Assembly: GCF_013450155.1 (NCBI RefSeq) | Contig: NZ_JACCKD010000003.1 | Location: 310,001 to 374,000, forward strand | Length of the DNA: 64,000 nt | Direction: 5' to 3' | Source: Haloechinothrix aidingensis | GTDB lineage: Bacteria > Actinomycetota > Actinomycetes > Mycobacteriales > Pseudonocardiaceae | In this document: positions 1-8,894 of the stretch, one piece after another | Layout of the letters: each line of letters opens with the position of its first letter | How positions within the stretch are numbered: the stretch's first letter is position 1 | Notes under the pieces: model-generated | The model's input: the letters and a program-made list of their open reading frames with translations, nothing else | Database searches by the model: none | What the model was told of the DNA's origin: nothing | Translations under genes and position numbers: made by a program

Positions 1-593
1 GCCGTACGCACATCGGACAGCGCGGCCTCGACATCGGGCACCATCTCCGCCACGATGTCCGACCACTCCGGGGCGAGTGACTCGTTGCACGGCGACTCGG
101 TGAAGTACGCCTGGATGCAGTCACGAACCCGGGACGAGAAGCGAGGCTCGTCGTTGGCGCCGATCGCGACCACGACTCCGACGACGCGGTTCGTGCGCGC
201 GAGCTCGGTGAGCTGCTGTGCCTGGGATGGTTCGCCGTAGCGCTGCCGGTCACCGAGCCGGACGTGCTCGGTGGTCGCACCCGAGCACGCCAGGTTGACG
301 GTCTCGTCGACGCCGGGGACATCGGTTCTGTGTATCTCCGCCAGCGGTGACCGGCGGCACCAGTTGCCGTCGAGGCCGTCGGTGCCCTCCGTGTACTCGC
401 CGATGCCGTCACCGGAGAGGGTGCTGTCGCCGATGCTGACCAGCGTCCGGGGCGCGTCCTCGGGGGGACCCGGTTCCGGCTGCTCGTCGGGAGCGAAGTC
501 GACGACAACCAGTACGACCACCAGCGCGGCACCCGCCACGACCGCGAGCGCGGCGTGCCACCAACGCAACCGTGGGGTCGGGAACCTCCGCAT
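1..593 (-). CDS. SGNH/GDSL-type esterase, partial (C-terminus outside window)
   Basis: Reading the minus strand from the ATG at 593 gives an open frame that runs off the left edge, about 197 codons. It opens with a short basic stretch and one hydrophobic segment (about residues 12-31), so it is membrane-anchored or secreted. The block I serine motif is seen as SIGDSTLSG and the block III motif as IGANDEP, both typical of SGNH hydrolases that cleave esters. The cysteines (NWCH, LACSGA, RDCIQ) suggest disulfides, as in secreted actinobacterial members. The block V Asp-His lies beyond the window, so the catalytic triad is only partly visible. The natural substrate cannot be told. Confidence 0.8.
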   Translation of the reverse strand, partial: MRRFPTPRLRWWHAALAVVAGAALVVVLVVVDFAPDEQPEPGPPEDAPRTLVSIGDSTLSGDGIGEYTEGTDGLDGNWCRRSPLAEIHRTDVPGVDETVNLACSGATTEHVRLGDRQRYGEPSQAQQLTELARTNRVVGVVVAIGANDEPRFSSRVRDCIQAYFTESPCNESLAPEWSDIVAEMVPDVEAALSDVRT

Positions 594-723
594 CACCGTG
601 CATCGTACGGGCGGCGTTGTATACCTGCTGTGTGACGGTGCGGGTCACGTGCCCGGTGGCGCGCACGACCCCGTTGGCGGCGAGCACCACCGGGCACGGG
701 GTACCCGGGGTACACGGCCGAGC

Positions 724-2112
724 TCAGTCGGCCGCGTGCTCCCAGGCACGCCTGCCGGACTCGGGCAGCGTGTCGATCGGGTCGTAGTAGGGGTACCGGC
801 GGGTCAGCGCGTCGGGGTCGTCCGTCTCGATGCCCGTGCGGTAGTTCTTCGTCCAGTACGAGATCCCGAGCTCGCGGTCGTACTCGGCGAGCTGGTGCAC
901 CCAGCGCTTGCCGACGTAGGGGACGTCGCACACGATGCGCGGCGTGGCGTAGCCGGGCAGGTAGCCCATGATCGCGTGCTGCAGGTGCTGTGCCTGCGCC
1001 ACGGAGACCCGCCAGTGCTCCGCGTTGGGGATCATGTCGCACATGTAGAAGTAGTAGGGCAGGATGCCCGCTTCGTCCTGCAGGCCGAAGCACAGGTCGA
1101 GGAGCGCATCCGGGGTGGCGTTCACGCCGCGCATCAGCACCCCCTGGTTGCGCACATCACGAACGCCGACCTCGAGGGCGGTGCGTGCGGCCTCCGCGAC
1201 GAGCGGCGTCAGCGACTGAGCGTGGTTGACGTGCGTGTGGATCGCGAGGTTGACACCACGCCGTGCCGCGGTGCGCGCCACACGTTCGAGCCCTTCCACG
1301 ATCTTGGGTTGGAGCCAGTGCTGAGGCAGCCCCGCGAGGGCTTTGGTGGCCAGCCGGATGTCCCGGATCGACTCGATGGCCAGCAGCCGCATCAGGAAGC
1401 TCTCCAGCTGGTGCCACGGCACGTTCGCGACGTCACCACCCGAGACGACGACATCCCGCACGCCCGGGGTGTCGTGCAGGTAGTCGATGATGGCGTCCTG
1501 CCGGTCGGCCGGTTTGAGCTCGAGCTTGAGCTTGTCGACCTGCGGTGTGGAGTTGCCGACGAGGTCCATCCTGGTGCAGTGCCCGCAGTACTGCGGGCAG
1601 GTGGACAGCAGCTCGGCGAGAACTTTGGTGGGGTAGCGGTGGGTAAGCCCCTCGGCGACCCACATCTCCGCCTCGTGCAGCGAGTCCCGCTCCGCGTAGG
1701 GATGCGACGGCCAGGTGGGCAGCCGGTCGGACCGCACGGGCAACATGTACTTGCGCAGCGGATCGGCGAGGAACGCCTCGGTGAACTCGCCCGCCGCGGC
1801 CGCAGGAGCCATGGTGTTGAGCATCTGCGGTGGAAGCAGCATCGACATCGTCGCGGTCTGCTGCTGATCGGCCTCGAGATCGGCGTAGAAGCTCTCGTCG
1901 AGCAGGTCCCCCATGAGCGCGCGGAGCTGCTTGATGTTGCGCACGCAGTGCACCCGCTGCCACTGCGCGTCGCGCCACTGGGCCTCGGTGACATCCGACC
2001 ACCCGGGAAACCGTCGCCAGTCGGGTTCGACGAGTTCGGTGCGCTGGTAGACGTACGGCTGCTCGAGGTTCTGGTCGGCGTGCGCGGTGGATCGCTCCGT
2101 TACCGCGGTCAT
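724..2112 (-). CDS. kamA: lysine 2,3-aminomutase family radical SAM protein
   Basis: A 462-residue radical-SAM/PLP enzyme of the KamA family, which moves the 2-amino group of lysine (or glutamate in relatives) to C3. The CPQYCGHC stretch supplies the C-x3-C-x2-C cluster for the [4Fe-4S]/SAM radical centre. VVVSGGD and the region around it fit the TIM-barrel core. The PLP lysine is probably in DVPYVGKRW, where characterised lysine aminomutases have a glycine-rich PGGGGK loop. Length matches the family. ATG at 2112 has a GGAGCG-like ribosome site upstream. The gene diverges from an amidohydrolase across an AT-rich spacer. Whether it serves catabolism or a beta-amino-acid osmolyte cannot be decided here. 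Confidence 0.8.
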   Translation of the reverse strand: MTAVTERSTAHADQNLEQPYVYQRTELVEPDWRRFPGWSDVTEAQWRDAQWQRVHCVRNIKQLRALMGDLLDESFYADLEADQQQTATMSMLLPPQMLNTMAPAAAAGEFTEAFLADPLRKYMLPVRSDRLPTWPSHPYAERDSLHEAEMWVAEGLTHRYPTKVLAELLSTCPQYCGHCTRMDLVGNSTPQVDKLKLELKPADRQDAIIDYLHDTPGVRDVVVSGGDVANVPWHQLESFLMRLLAIESIRDIRLATKALAGLPQHWLQPKIVEGLERVARTAARRGVNLAIHTHVNHAQSLTPLVAEAARTALEVGVRDVRNQGVLMRGVNATPDALLDLCFGLQDEAGILPYYFYMCDMIPNAEHWRVSVAQAQHLQHAIMGYLPGYATPRIVCDVPYVGKRWVHQLAEYDRELGISYWTKNYRTGIETDDPDALTRRYPYYDPIDTLPESGRRAWEHAAD

Positions 2113-2328
2113 GGTGTCCGCTCCTCACCGGTCGTGGCCGGGCAGGTCGTGCTCGGCTGCTGACATGCTCTTTCGATTACACCGAAGCAGGACGGAATAT
2201 CTCCTGTCAAACATTGGTAATGACGTAAATATTTTCTCAAGTGGCGCGTCCAGGTCATGGGGTTGCCGGTGTCACCGTGCGCAGGGGCCATGCGCGCGGC
2301 CGAAGCGGGAACCGGCAGACTGCGAGCC
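2113..2328. promoter_or_regulatory. divergent promoter region between kamA and the amidohydrolase gene
   Basis: A 216-base gene-free stretch whose centre (about 2165-2240) is much richer in A and T than its surroundings, with runs such as GTAAATATTTTC. Both flanking genes point away from it, so it must hold their promoters. No pair of hexamers stands out enough to assign to one strand, and no dyad longer than about 6 bases was seen. Confidence 0.5.
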
Positions 2329-3966
2329 GTGAACTCATCACGGACGACACTGCTGACCGGCGGGCGCATCCACTCGCCGAGCGCGCCCGATGCCACGGCG
2401 ATGGCCGTCGAGGGCGGAACGGTGACGTGGCTGGGACAGGACCGGCCCGGGCGAGCACTGCATCCGGACGCGGAGGAGATCCCGCTGGACGGCGCGTTCG
2501 TCGCTCCGTCGTTCGTGGATGCCCACGTGCACGCCACCGCGACGGGCCTGTACCTGTCGGGGCCCGACCTGGCCACCGTTGGCGGGGCCGATGAGCTGCT
2601 CGAAGCCGTGCGGGGCTGGTGCGCGGCCGCATCCGCCGGGGATGTGCTGCTGGCCCACGGCTGGGACGAGGAGACGTGGTCGAGCTCGCGCCTGCCGAGC
2701 AGGGCCGAGCTCGACGAGGCCTGCGGTGCGGTACCGGTGTACCTCAGCCGTATCGACGTGCACTCCGCACTGGTGTCCTCCGCTCTCGCGGCCCTTGCCC
2801 CCGGAGCCTCCGACGCAGCGGGGTGGACCGCCGACGGGCCGGTCACCTCCGAGGCGCATCACCTGTTACGCGGCGCCGCGCAGGCCGCGGTACCGGCCGA
2901 GCAGCGCAGGCTGGCGCAGCGCACGTTCCTCGACGCGGCGGCCGCCGCGGGCATCACGAGCGTGCACGAATGCGCCGGTCCCACCATCTCGGGAGAGGAC
3001 GACCTGCGGGAGCTGGTCGAGCTCGCCTCGGCCACCCGGCGGCCGGATGTCGTGCCCTACTGGGGTGAGTTCGCGGGCTCGACCGGCGCCGACGCGGTAC
3101 GTCGCGCGCGCGAGCTCGGCGTGGCAGGCCTGGCCGGGGACCTGTGCGTCGACGGCGCGCTCGGCTCGCGCACCGCCGCACTGCACGAGCACTACGCCGA
3201 CCCCGGCGAGCACTCGGCGGGCTCGCGCGGTATCCGGTACCTCGACGCGGCCGAGGTGGCCGCGCATGTCATCACCTGCACCGAGGAGGGAATGCAGGCA
3301 GGCTTTCACGCGATCGGGGACCGGGCGGTCAGCACGGTGATCGAGGGGTTCGGTGCGGCCGAGCGGGCACTCGGGCAGCGCGCCCTCGCCGCGCGGAGCC
3401 ACCGGGTCGAACACCTGGAGATGGTCGACGAGGAACAGGCAGCGCAGTTGGCCCGCTGGAACGTCACGGCATCCATGCAGCCGGCCTTCGACGCGATGTG
3501 GGGTGGTGCGGAGGGCATGTACCAGCGGCGACTGGGCCGGGACCGGGCGCGCGGGCTCAACCCGTTCAGCATGCTCGCGGCGCGTGGCGTGGCGCTGGCC
3601 TACGGGTCGGACAGTCCGGTGACCCCGCTGGCCCCGTGGCAGGCCGTGCGAGCAGCAGTGCACCATCACACTCCGGGAGCGGGCGTGTCGCCCCGCGCGG
3701 CGTTCAACGCGCACACCAGGGGCGGCTACCGCGCGTCGGGGCTGTTCGACGGGCTCAGCGGGAGGCTGGTTCCCGGGGCCCCGGCCAACTACGCGGTATG
3801 GGACGTCGGGGAGCTGTCCGTCGCCGCACCGGACGCGCGGGTGCAGCGCTGGTCCACCGACCCCCGGTCACGGGTGCCCCCGCTGCCACGCGTCGACCCC
3901 GATGCACCGTTGCCACGCTGTCTGCGCACGGTGCTGCGCGGCGAGACACTCTTCGGACCCTCGTGA
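2329..3966 (+). CDS. amidohydrolase family protein (YtcJ-like)
   Basis: A metal-dependent hydrolase of the amidohydrolase-3 (YtcJ/NfdA-like) group. The metal-binding DAHVHAT motif lies near residue 65, with later histidines in FHAIGDRAV and HRVEHLEM and the metal aspartate in YGSDSPVTP. These are the usual beta-lactam-like barrel ligands of the family. The start is uncertain: GTG at 2329 begins just before the conserved beta-sandwich strand (TTLLTGGRIHSP), while in-frame ATGs at 2257 and 2290 would add unconserved residues. From the GTG it is 545 residues, normal for the family. Substrate is unknown; relatives hydrolyse N-formyl or N-acyl compounds. A long hairpin follows the stop. Confidence 0.8.
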   Translation: MNSSRTTLLTGGRIHSPSAPDATAMAVEGGTVTWLGQDRPGRALHPDAEEIPLDGAFVAPSFVDAHVHATATGLYLSGPDLATVGGADELLEAVRGWCAAASAGDVLLAHGWDEETWSSSRLPSRAELDEACGAVPVYLSRIDVHSALVSSALAALAPGASDAAGWTADGPVTSEAHHLLRGAAQAAVPAEQRRLAQRTFLDAAAAAGITSVHECAGPTISGEDDLRELVELASATRRPDVVPYWGEFAGSTGADAVRRARELGVAGLAGDLCVDGALGSRTAALHEHYADPGEHSAGSRGIRYLDAAEVAAHVITCTEEGMQAGFHAIGDRAVSTVIEGFGAAERALGQRALAARSHRVEHLEMVDEEQAAQLARWNVTASMQPAFDAMWGGAEGMYQRRLGRDRARGLNPFSMLAARGVALAYGSDSPVTPLAPWQAVRAAVHHHTPGAGVSPRAAFNAHTRGGYRASGLFDGLSGRLVPGAPANYAVWDVGELSVAAPDARVQRWSTDPRSRVPPLPRVDPDAPLPRCLRTVLRGETLFGPS

Positions 3967-3982
3967 CATCCCGCCGTCCCGT

Positions 3983-4041
3983 GGCGAGCCGAGGGACTCC
4001 TCGGGTACCACATATGTACCGGAGGGGTCCTTCGGCTCGCC
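3983..4041. repeat. long imperfect inverted repeat between amidohydrolase gene and lnt
   Basis: Two 26-base arms (3983-4008 and 4016-4041) pair with three mismatches around a 7-base loop. It lies 16 bases after the amidohydrolase stop and 59 bases before lnt. It could end transcription, although no T-run follows, or be a copy of a dispersed palindromic element. Confidence 0.7.
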
Positions 4042-4100
4042 CGTGTGCCGCGTGGCGACCCGCACGACGGGCGTGATCACGTCCCCATAGGCTGAGTCCT

Positions 4101-5723
4101 GTGAGTGAACGTGAGCCTCGGGACGCCTTCGCTGTCCTGCCGGCATGGATGCGCCGGCGTGCGGTGGCCCCGGCCGTGCGGTTGGCGCTTTCGGCCGGGT
4201 CCGGCTGGCTGTTGTTCCTGAGCTTCCCGCCCCGCGAATGGTGGTGGCTCGCCGCGCTGGCGTTCGCCGGTCTCGGGCTCGCGCTGCACAGGGCCGGCAT
4301 CCGGGGCGGTGCGGCCTACGGCATGGCGTTCGGTCTGGTTTTCACCCTGGCCCACCTGGTGTGGATCCAGGACTTTCTCGGTGCGGACCTCGGACCGTGG
4401 CCGTGGCTGGCGCTGTCGGCGCTGATCGCGCTGTTCATCGCGCTGGCGTGCGCGGCGATGACCCTCGTCGCGCGGTTGCCGGGGGGACCGGTGTGGATGG
4501 CCGCGCTGTTCGTCACCCAGGAATGGGTCCGCGGGGCGTGGCCGCTCAACGGGTTTCCCTGGGGGCGGGTGGCCTTCGGCCAGCCGGACGGGGTGTTCGG
4601 CTCGCTGGCCGCGCTCGGTGGCGCACCCCTCGTGAGCTTCGTTGTGGTTCTGACGGGTCTGTGCCTGGCGCGCCTGGTGCTGTGCGCCGTCGCGTACGGG
4701 CGGGAACGCGCGTGGCGGAGTACGGCACGGCCCCTCGGCGCAGCGGCGGCCGGGGTCGCGCTTCCGCTGGTCATTGCCGTGGCGACCTGGCCCGCGATCG
4801 GTACGGACCCGACGAACGGGACGATCGATGTCGGTGTGGTGCAGGGTAACGCGCCGGATGCCGGGCTGGACCTGCTCGGGGCACGGGAGACGATCCGGAG
4901 GAACCACATCGCCGAGAGCGAGCGGTTCCTGGACGCCCTCGCATCGGGGCGGCACGATGAGCCGGATCTCGTGGTGTGGCCGGAAACCGCGACCGATGTC
5001 GTCGACGGTGACCCGGTCGTGGACGATCTGGTGAGCCGGTTCGCAGCTCCCGCGCTGATCGGGGCGATGCTCCATGACCCGGTGCGAAACGAGCGCGAGA
5101 ACGCCGTTGTCCGGTGGGACCCGGACAGCGGGGCGCAGGACTACTACGCCAAGCAGGAGCTCGTGCCGTTCTCCGAGTACATACCGATGCGTGCGATCGC
5201 GAGCTGGTTCACGCCGTTCGTCGACAACATGGTCGATATGACCCCGGGCCGGGAGCGTGCGGTCCTCGAGGTCGGGCAGACCCGGGTGGGCCTCGCGATC
5301 TGCTACGAGTCGGCCTACGACTACGTGCTGCGCGATGCGGTGTCCAGTGGGGCGGAGCTGCTGGTCGTACCGACCAACAATGCCTGGTTCGGGCGAGGGG
5401 AGATGACCTACCAGCACCTGGCGATGTCCCGGATGCGCGCGATCGAGCACGGCCGTGCGACCGTCGTGGCCGCCACGAGCGGGATCAGCGCGGTCGTCGC
5501 ACCGGACGGTACGGTCCGGCACCGGACGGAGCTGTACACGGCCGAGTCGTTCGTGCGGCCGGTACCGTTGCGCGATACCGGCACCGTCGCCACCGCGCTG
5601 GGTGCCTGGCCCGAACGGATCCTCGTCGGTGGCGGGCTGGCCGCGGTTCTGGTGTCGATAGGGTTGCGGTTTCGCGATCGTGCCCCGTTCTCGCGTAGCG
5701 CCGACCAGGACAGGAGTGGGTAG
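4101..5723 (+). CDS. lnt: apolipoprotein N-acyltransferase
   Basis: A 540-residue membrane enzyme that adds the third acyl chain to the N-terminal cysteine of lipoproteins. About six hydrophobic helices fill residues 25-240, followed by an extracytoplasmic nitrilase-like domain. The catalytic glutamate (VVWPETATD), lysine ([13 protein letters not shown]) and cysteine ([12 protein letters not shown]) are all present, as is the TNNAWFG segment. A final helix precedes the C-terminus. The GTG at 4101 is favoured because it begins just before the first helix. The gene runs directly into a dolichol-phosphate-mannose-type synthase 8 bases downstream, an arrangement that is a single fused protein (Ppm1) in M. 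tuberculosis. Confidence 0.93.
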   Translation: MSEREPRDAFAVLPAWMRRRAVAPAVRLALSAGSGWLLFLSFPPREWWWLAALAFAGLGLALHRAGIRGGAAYGMAFGLVFTLAHLVWIQDFLGADLGPWPWLALSALIALFIALACAAMTLVARLPGGPVWMAALFVTQEWVRGAWPLNGFPWGRVAFGQPDGVFGSLAALGGAPLVSFVVVLTGLCLARLVLCAVAYGRERAWRSTARPLGAAAAGVALPLVIAVATWPAIGTDPTNGTIDVGVVQGNAPDAGLDLLGARETIRRNHIAESERFLDALASGRHDEPDLVVWPETATDVVDGDPVVDDLVSRFAAPALIGAMLHDPVRNERENAVVRWDPDSGAQDYYAKQELVPFSEYIPMRAIASWFTPFVDNMVDMTPGRERAVLEVGQTRVGLAICYESAYDYVLRDAVSSGAELLVVPTNNAWFGRGEMTYQHLAMSRMRAIEHGRATVVAATSGISAVVAPDGTVRHRTELYTAESFVRPVPLRDTGTVATALGAWPERILVGGGLAAVLVSIGLRFRDRAPFSRSADQDRSG

Positions 5724-5731
5724 CCCCTGCC

Positions 5732-6490
5732 ATGGACAACAACGCTGTGTTGGTGATCGTGCCGACCTACAACGAGCGCGACAACATCGGGTCGTTGGTG
5801 ACGCGGCTACACCGCGTACGGCCGGACTCGCACGTGCTCGTCGTCGATGACGGGAGCCCGGACGGTACCGGCGCGCTCGCCGAGGAGCTCGCCTCGCGGG
5901 ACGAGCGCGTCCATGTGCTGCACAGAAAGGGCAAGGCCGGGCTCGGCGCCGCCTACATCGCGGGGTTCCGCTGGGGGTTGGATCGGGAGTTCGGCACGCT
6001 GGTGGAGATGGACGCGGACGGTTCGCACGCCCCCGAGGACCTGCCGCGCATCCTGGCGGCCGTTACCGAGCACGACCTCGTCATCGGGTCGCGTTACGTC
6101 CCCGGCGGCAGCGTGGTGAACTGGCCGCGCCGCAGGAAGATGCTGTCGAAGGGCGGCAACCTGTACTCGCGGCTCGCGCTCGGGGTGCGGGTCAAGGACA
6201 TCACCGCCGGTTACCGTGCGTACCGCCGGGCCGTGCTGGACGTGCTCCCGCTCGAGGACGCTGACTCGCAGGGGTACTGCTTCCAGATCGACCTCGCCTG
6301 GCGCGCCATCCGGGCCGGGTTCTCGGTGGCCGAGGTCCCCATCACGTTCACCGAGCGGGAGGTCGGCCACTCCAAGATGACCGGCTCGATCGTGCGGGAG
6401 GCCGTGCTCAACGTGGGAGCGTGGGGCTTGCGCCATCGAGGCAGGCAGCTTCGCGCGGCACTGGCGCGCCGGAACGGCCCTCGAGACTGA
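5732..6490 (+). CDS. ppm1: polyprenol monophosphomannose synthase
   Basis: A 252-residue GT2 glycosyltransferase that moves mannose from GDP-mannose to polyprenyl phosphate, giving the donor for lipoglycan and glycoprotein mannosylation. The N-terminus shows [12 protein letters not shown], then VVDDGSPDG and the DADGSH metal-binding motif, with the conserved GSRYVPGG and TAGYRAYRR segments following. No C-terminal membrane helices are seen, so it resembles the soluble Ppm synthase domain, presumably partnered by the Lnt encoded just upstream. ATG at 5732 is 8 bases after the lnt stop, so the two are co-transcribed. A strong hairpin follows. Confidence 0.92.
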   Translation: MDNNAVLVIVPTYNERDNIGSLVTRLHRVRPDSHVLVVDDGSPDGTGALAEELASRDERVHVLHRKGKAGLGAAYIAGFRWGLDREFGTLVEMDADGSHAPEDLPRILAAVTEHDLVIGSRYVPGGSVVNWPRRRKMLSKGGNLYSRLALGVRVKDITAGYRAYRRAVLDVLPLEDADSQGYCFQIDLAWRAIRAGFSVAEVPITFTEREVGHSKMTGSIVREAVLNVGAWGLRHRGRQLRAALARRNGPRD

Positions 6491-6494
6491 ACAC

Positions 6495-6530
6495 GACGAG
6501 GGCCCCACCGCGGCGGGTGGGGCCCTCGTC
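6495..6530. terminator. bidirectional terminator between ppm1 and rbpA
   Basis: A perfect 15-base stem (6495-6509 with 6516-6530) encloses a 6-base loop. It lies 4 bases past the ppm1 stop and 32 bases past the end of convergent rbpA, so it can serve both. Confidence 0.85.
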
Positions 6531-6562
6531 ACGGGCGAGTGGTGGGTGGCCGGGCCGTGATC

Positions 6563-6907
6563 TCAGGTGGCGCGGTTACGTCGCTCCTGCAGTTCGTTGA
6601 GGCGCTCGTTGAGCAACTCCTCCAGCTCGGGGACGGATCGGCGCTCGAGCAGCATGTCCCAGTGCGTCCGTGGCGGCTTGGCCTTCTTCTGTTCCTGCTG
6701 GCTGCCGTCCATGAGCTCGGACTCGGTGCCGTGCAGCCTGCACTCCCAGGTCTGCGGGATCTCGGCGTCGTCGGAGAACGGTACTTCGAAGCTGTGGTCC
6801 TTGGGGCAGGCGTAGTGCACGGTACGCCGCGGCGCGAGGTCGTGATCACGATCAGTCTCGTAGCTGACCGCCCCCAACCTGCTACCGCGGAGAACGCGGT
6901 CGGCCAT
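6563..6907 (-). CDS. rbpA: RNA polymerase-binding protein RbpA
   Basis: A 114-residue actinobacterial transcription factor that binds the principal sigma factor and RNA polymerase and stabilises open complexes. The N-terminal MADRVLRGSRLG tail, the core with TVHYACPKDHSFEVPF and QTWECRLHG, and the sigma-interaction region PPRTHWDMLLERRSVPELEE are all recognisable. Cysteines in YACPKDH and WECRLHG with nearby histidines could bind zinc, as in the Streptomyces homologue. ATG at 6907 fits the conserved N-terminus. A SigR/SigH-type promoter lies about 45 bases upstream, suggesting induction by thiol-oxidative or heat stress, as known for S. coelicolor rbpA. Confidence 0.95.
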   Translation of the reverse strand: MADRVLRGSRLGAVSYETDRDHDLAPRRTVHYACPKDHSFEVPFSDDAEIPQTWECRLHGTESELMDGSQQEQKKAKPPRTHWDMLLERRSVPELEELLNERLNELQERRNRAT

Positions 6908-6957
6908 TGTGTGATCCTTTCGGTCGGCTCGGCAAGCGACAGGGTGCTCACACTGTG

Positions 6958-6985
6958 CAACGAGTGGCGCCGTTCCAGGGTTCCC
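6958..6985 (-). promoter_or_regulatory. SigR/SigH-type promoter of rbpA
   Basis: On the minus strand GGGAAC (6985-6980) is followed by 18 bases and GTTG (6961-6958). This matches the GGAAY-N18-GTT pattern of SigR/SigH promoters. The expected transcription start is about 45 bases before the rbpA ATG. Confidence 0.65.
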
Positions 6986-7354
6986 TTATGGAGCAGTGCC
7001 GCCTCCGGTGCGCAGTATCTCGGAGCTCGAGGAGTTCCTCTCCACGGAGACATCGCTGTCACCGGCTCATGACGGCCGTTGTCCCCGCGAACCTGCGTGT
7101 CGCTGGTTCACAGAGCTGCTCACGCGCATGCGAGCAGCCCCGGGGGAAGCGAACCACCGACCCACAGGTCTCCCACATGCAGGTTAACGGTTACCCACAG
7201 CGCCGCTACGACCGGCCGATGCATGTGCGGGTTCCGGTGCATTGATGGATCGTCAGGGAGCACGGTTGATCACTTAACGTGATCAACCCGTGGTTCCGAA
7301 AGGTCGTCGCACGCCCACGGATGGCGTATGTCTCTACCGGTTCGGCTCGCCGTC
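6986..7354. other. gene-free interval upstream of rbpA with one inverted repeat
   Basis: No supportable gene is seen between the rbpA promoter and the stop of the MFS gene. The only structured element is the dyad at 7264-7288; the rest is unremarkable GC-rich DNA. Confidence 0.4.
7264..7288. terminator. inverted repeat, possible terminator of the MFS gene
   Basis: GGTTGATCAC (7264-7273), a 5-base loop and GTGATCAACC (7279-7288) form a perfect 10-base stem. It lies about 65 bases beyond the minus-strand MFS stop. There is no T-tract, and its moderate GC would also suit a protein-binding dyad. Confidence 0.5.
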
Positions 7355-8779
7355 TCACACCACGGCAGGCTCGGTGTTGCCCGCTGCCCGGATGGCCCTG
7401 CGGACGGGGAGGAAGGCCAGCAGCAGGAAGCCCAGGATGAAGAACACGGCCAAGGCGATGATGGCGGGCCGGAACGAGCCCGACGCTTGTGCGATCAGCC
7501 CGAACAGCGCGGTGCCGAACTGGGGTGTGCCGCGCTCGGTGACCAGGTACAGGCCGAAGTACTGTGCCTCCTTGCCCGGGGGGATGAGCTGGCTGAACAG
7601 CGACCTGGACAGCGCCATGACCCCGCCGAGTACCAGGCCGATCGCGGCGGCCACGGACCAGAACATCAGCTCGTTGCCTGGTTCGAGGTGGTAGGCGGCG
7701 ATCAGCACGCCGATCCAGAGCAGGAGGCTTGCCATGATCGTGCGCTTGGCCCCGGTACGTTCGGCGACCAGGCCGTGCAGGCGTGCCCCGATGAAGGCGA
7801 GGAACTGCACCACAAGGATGGTGATGATGAGCACGTCCTGCGCGAACCCGAGTTGCTCCTTGCCGTACTGCGCCGACACGCTGACCACCGTGGAGATGCC
7901 GTCGCTGTAGATCAGGTAAGCGCCGAGGAACCACAGCGTGAGCGGGAACGCGAGGGCGCCGCGCAGTGTCTTGCCCAGCTCCACGAATCCCGCGGTCAGC
8001 GGCGATCGGCCCGGTTCGACCGAGCGGGGGGCGCTGTGCTGCCTCAGGCGGAACAGCGGGATGAGGGTGAAGCCCGCCCACCAGATGCCGGAGCTCAGAA
8101 ACGCCAGGCGTACGGACTCGGTCTGGGTCAGGCCGACGGCGTCGTGGTTGAGGACGAGCACGAGCTGCAGCGCCAGGGCTATGCCTCCGCCCAGGTACCC
8201 CATTGCCCAGCCCCGCGTGGAGACGGTGTCCCGTTCATCGGCATAGGCGACGTCGGCGAGAAACGAGTAGTAGACCACGATGGAGCCGCCGTAGGAGACC
8301 TGCCCGATCAGGTACATTCCGGCGGCGAGCTGCCAGTTGGTTCCGGCGGCGAAGACGATCATCGATACGGCTGTGGCGCCGGTGAACGCGAAGATCGCCA
8401 GGAGCAGCCTCTTGTTGCGGCTGCGATCGGTGATCGCGCCCGCGACCGGAAGCACGAAGAACTGGATCACGGTGGCCGTGGCGACAAGGTAGTTCCACAG
8501 CACGCCCGCGGGGAACTGGAGAAACAGCAGCTCGATGTCGCAGGAGACGAGGTTGTTGGCGCTTCCGGCAGCGTCGACACACGGGTCGGGGCCGTTGCGC
8601 TCGATGTCTGCCTGCGCCGAGTCGGAGGCGAGCCCACCGATGTAGGCCGCCCCGAACGCGGTGGTGACCGTGGTGAAGAACGGCTGGTTGGCCCAGTCGT
8701 AGAAGTACCAACCGATCTGTTCGCGTCTGCGCCGGGCGGGATCGGCCGCCGGCACCGCCGCGTTCTGGTGACTGGTCAT
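7355..8779 (-). CDS. MFS transporter, UMF1/Atg22-like
   Basis: A 474-residue major facilitator of the Atg22-like UMF1 type. The signature near the start, IGWYFYDWANQPFFT, opens helix 1, and RGWAMGYLGGGIAL is another family hallmark. About 12 hydrophobic helices can be followed to the C-terminus (FFILGFLLLAFLPV). A long extracytoplasmic loop follows helix 1 (about residues 50-85) and carries two cysteines that may form a disulfide. Yeast Atg22 exports amino acids from the vacuole; substrates of the bacterial relatives are not established. ATG at 8779 fits the short basic N-terminus. A dyad lies downstream; no operon partner is evident. Confidence 0.85.
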   Translation of the reverse strand: MTSHQNAAVPAADPARRRREQIGWYFYDWANQPFFTTVTTAFGAAYIGGLASDSAQADIERNGPDPCVDAAGSANNLVSCDIELLFLQFPAGVLWNYLVATATVIQFFVLPVAGAITDRSRNKRLLLAIFAFTGATAVSMIVFAAGTNWQLAAGMYLIGQVSYGGSIVVYYSFLADVAYADERDTVSTRGWAMGYLGGGIALALQLVLVLNHDAVGLTQTESVRLAFLSSGIWWAGFTLIPLFRLRQHSAPRSVEPGRSPLTAGFVELGKTLRGALAFPLTLWFLGAYLIYSDGISTVVSVSAQYGKEQLGFAQDVLIITILVVQFLAFIGARLHGLVAERTGAKRTIMASLLLWIGVLIAAYHLEPGNELMFWSVAAAIGLVLGGVMALSRSLFSQLIPPGKEAQYFGLYLVTERGTPQFGTALFGLIAQASGSFRPAIIALAVFFILGFLLLAFLPVRRAIRAAGNTEPAVV

Positions 8780-8894
8780 AGCACCTCAGCTCGCTGACGC
8801 CGGTGCGTCGGGCGCACCCGTGTACGGGGGACTGTTATCGCAGCGTACGACCGGTGGTGATGTCCTGGATACATCAGCCGGGCTGGACGGGCGG

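Noticed and set aside
271-2163. A 630-codon plus-strand open frame over the kamA region
   Set aside because: It is the antisense frame of kamA, has no recognisable motif and arises from high GC at third positions.
4077-5522. A 481-codon minus-strand frame over lnt
   Set aside because: Arg/Pro/His-rich composition typical of a GC shadow; lnt on the other strand has all catalytic residues.
7180-7205. Possible DnaA-box-like TTACCCACA
   Set aside because: A single imperfect match without further boxes is not evidence for an origin.
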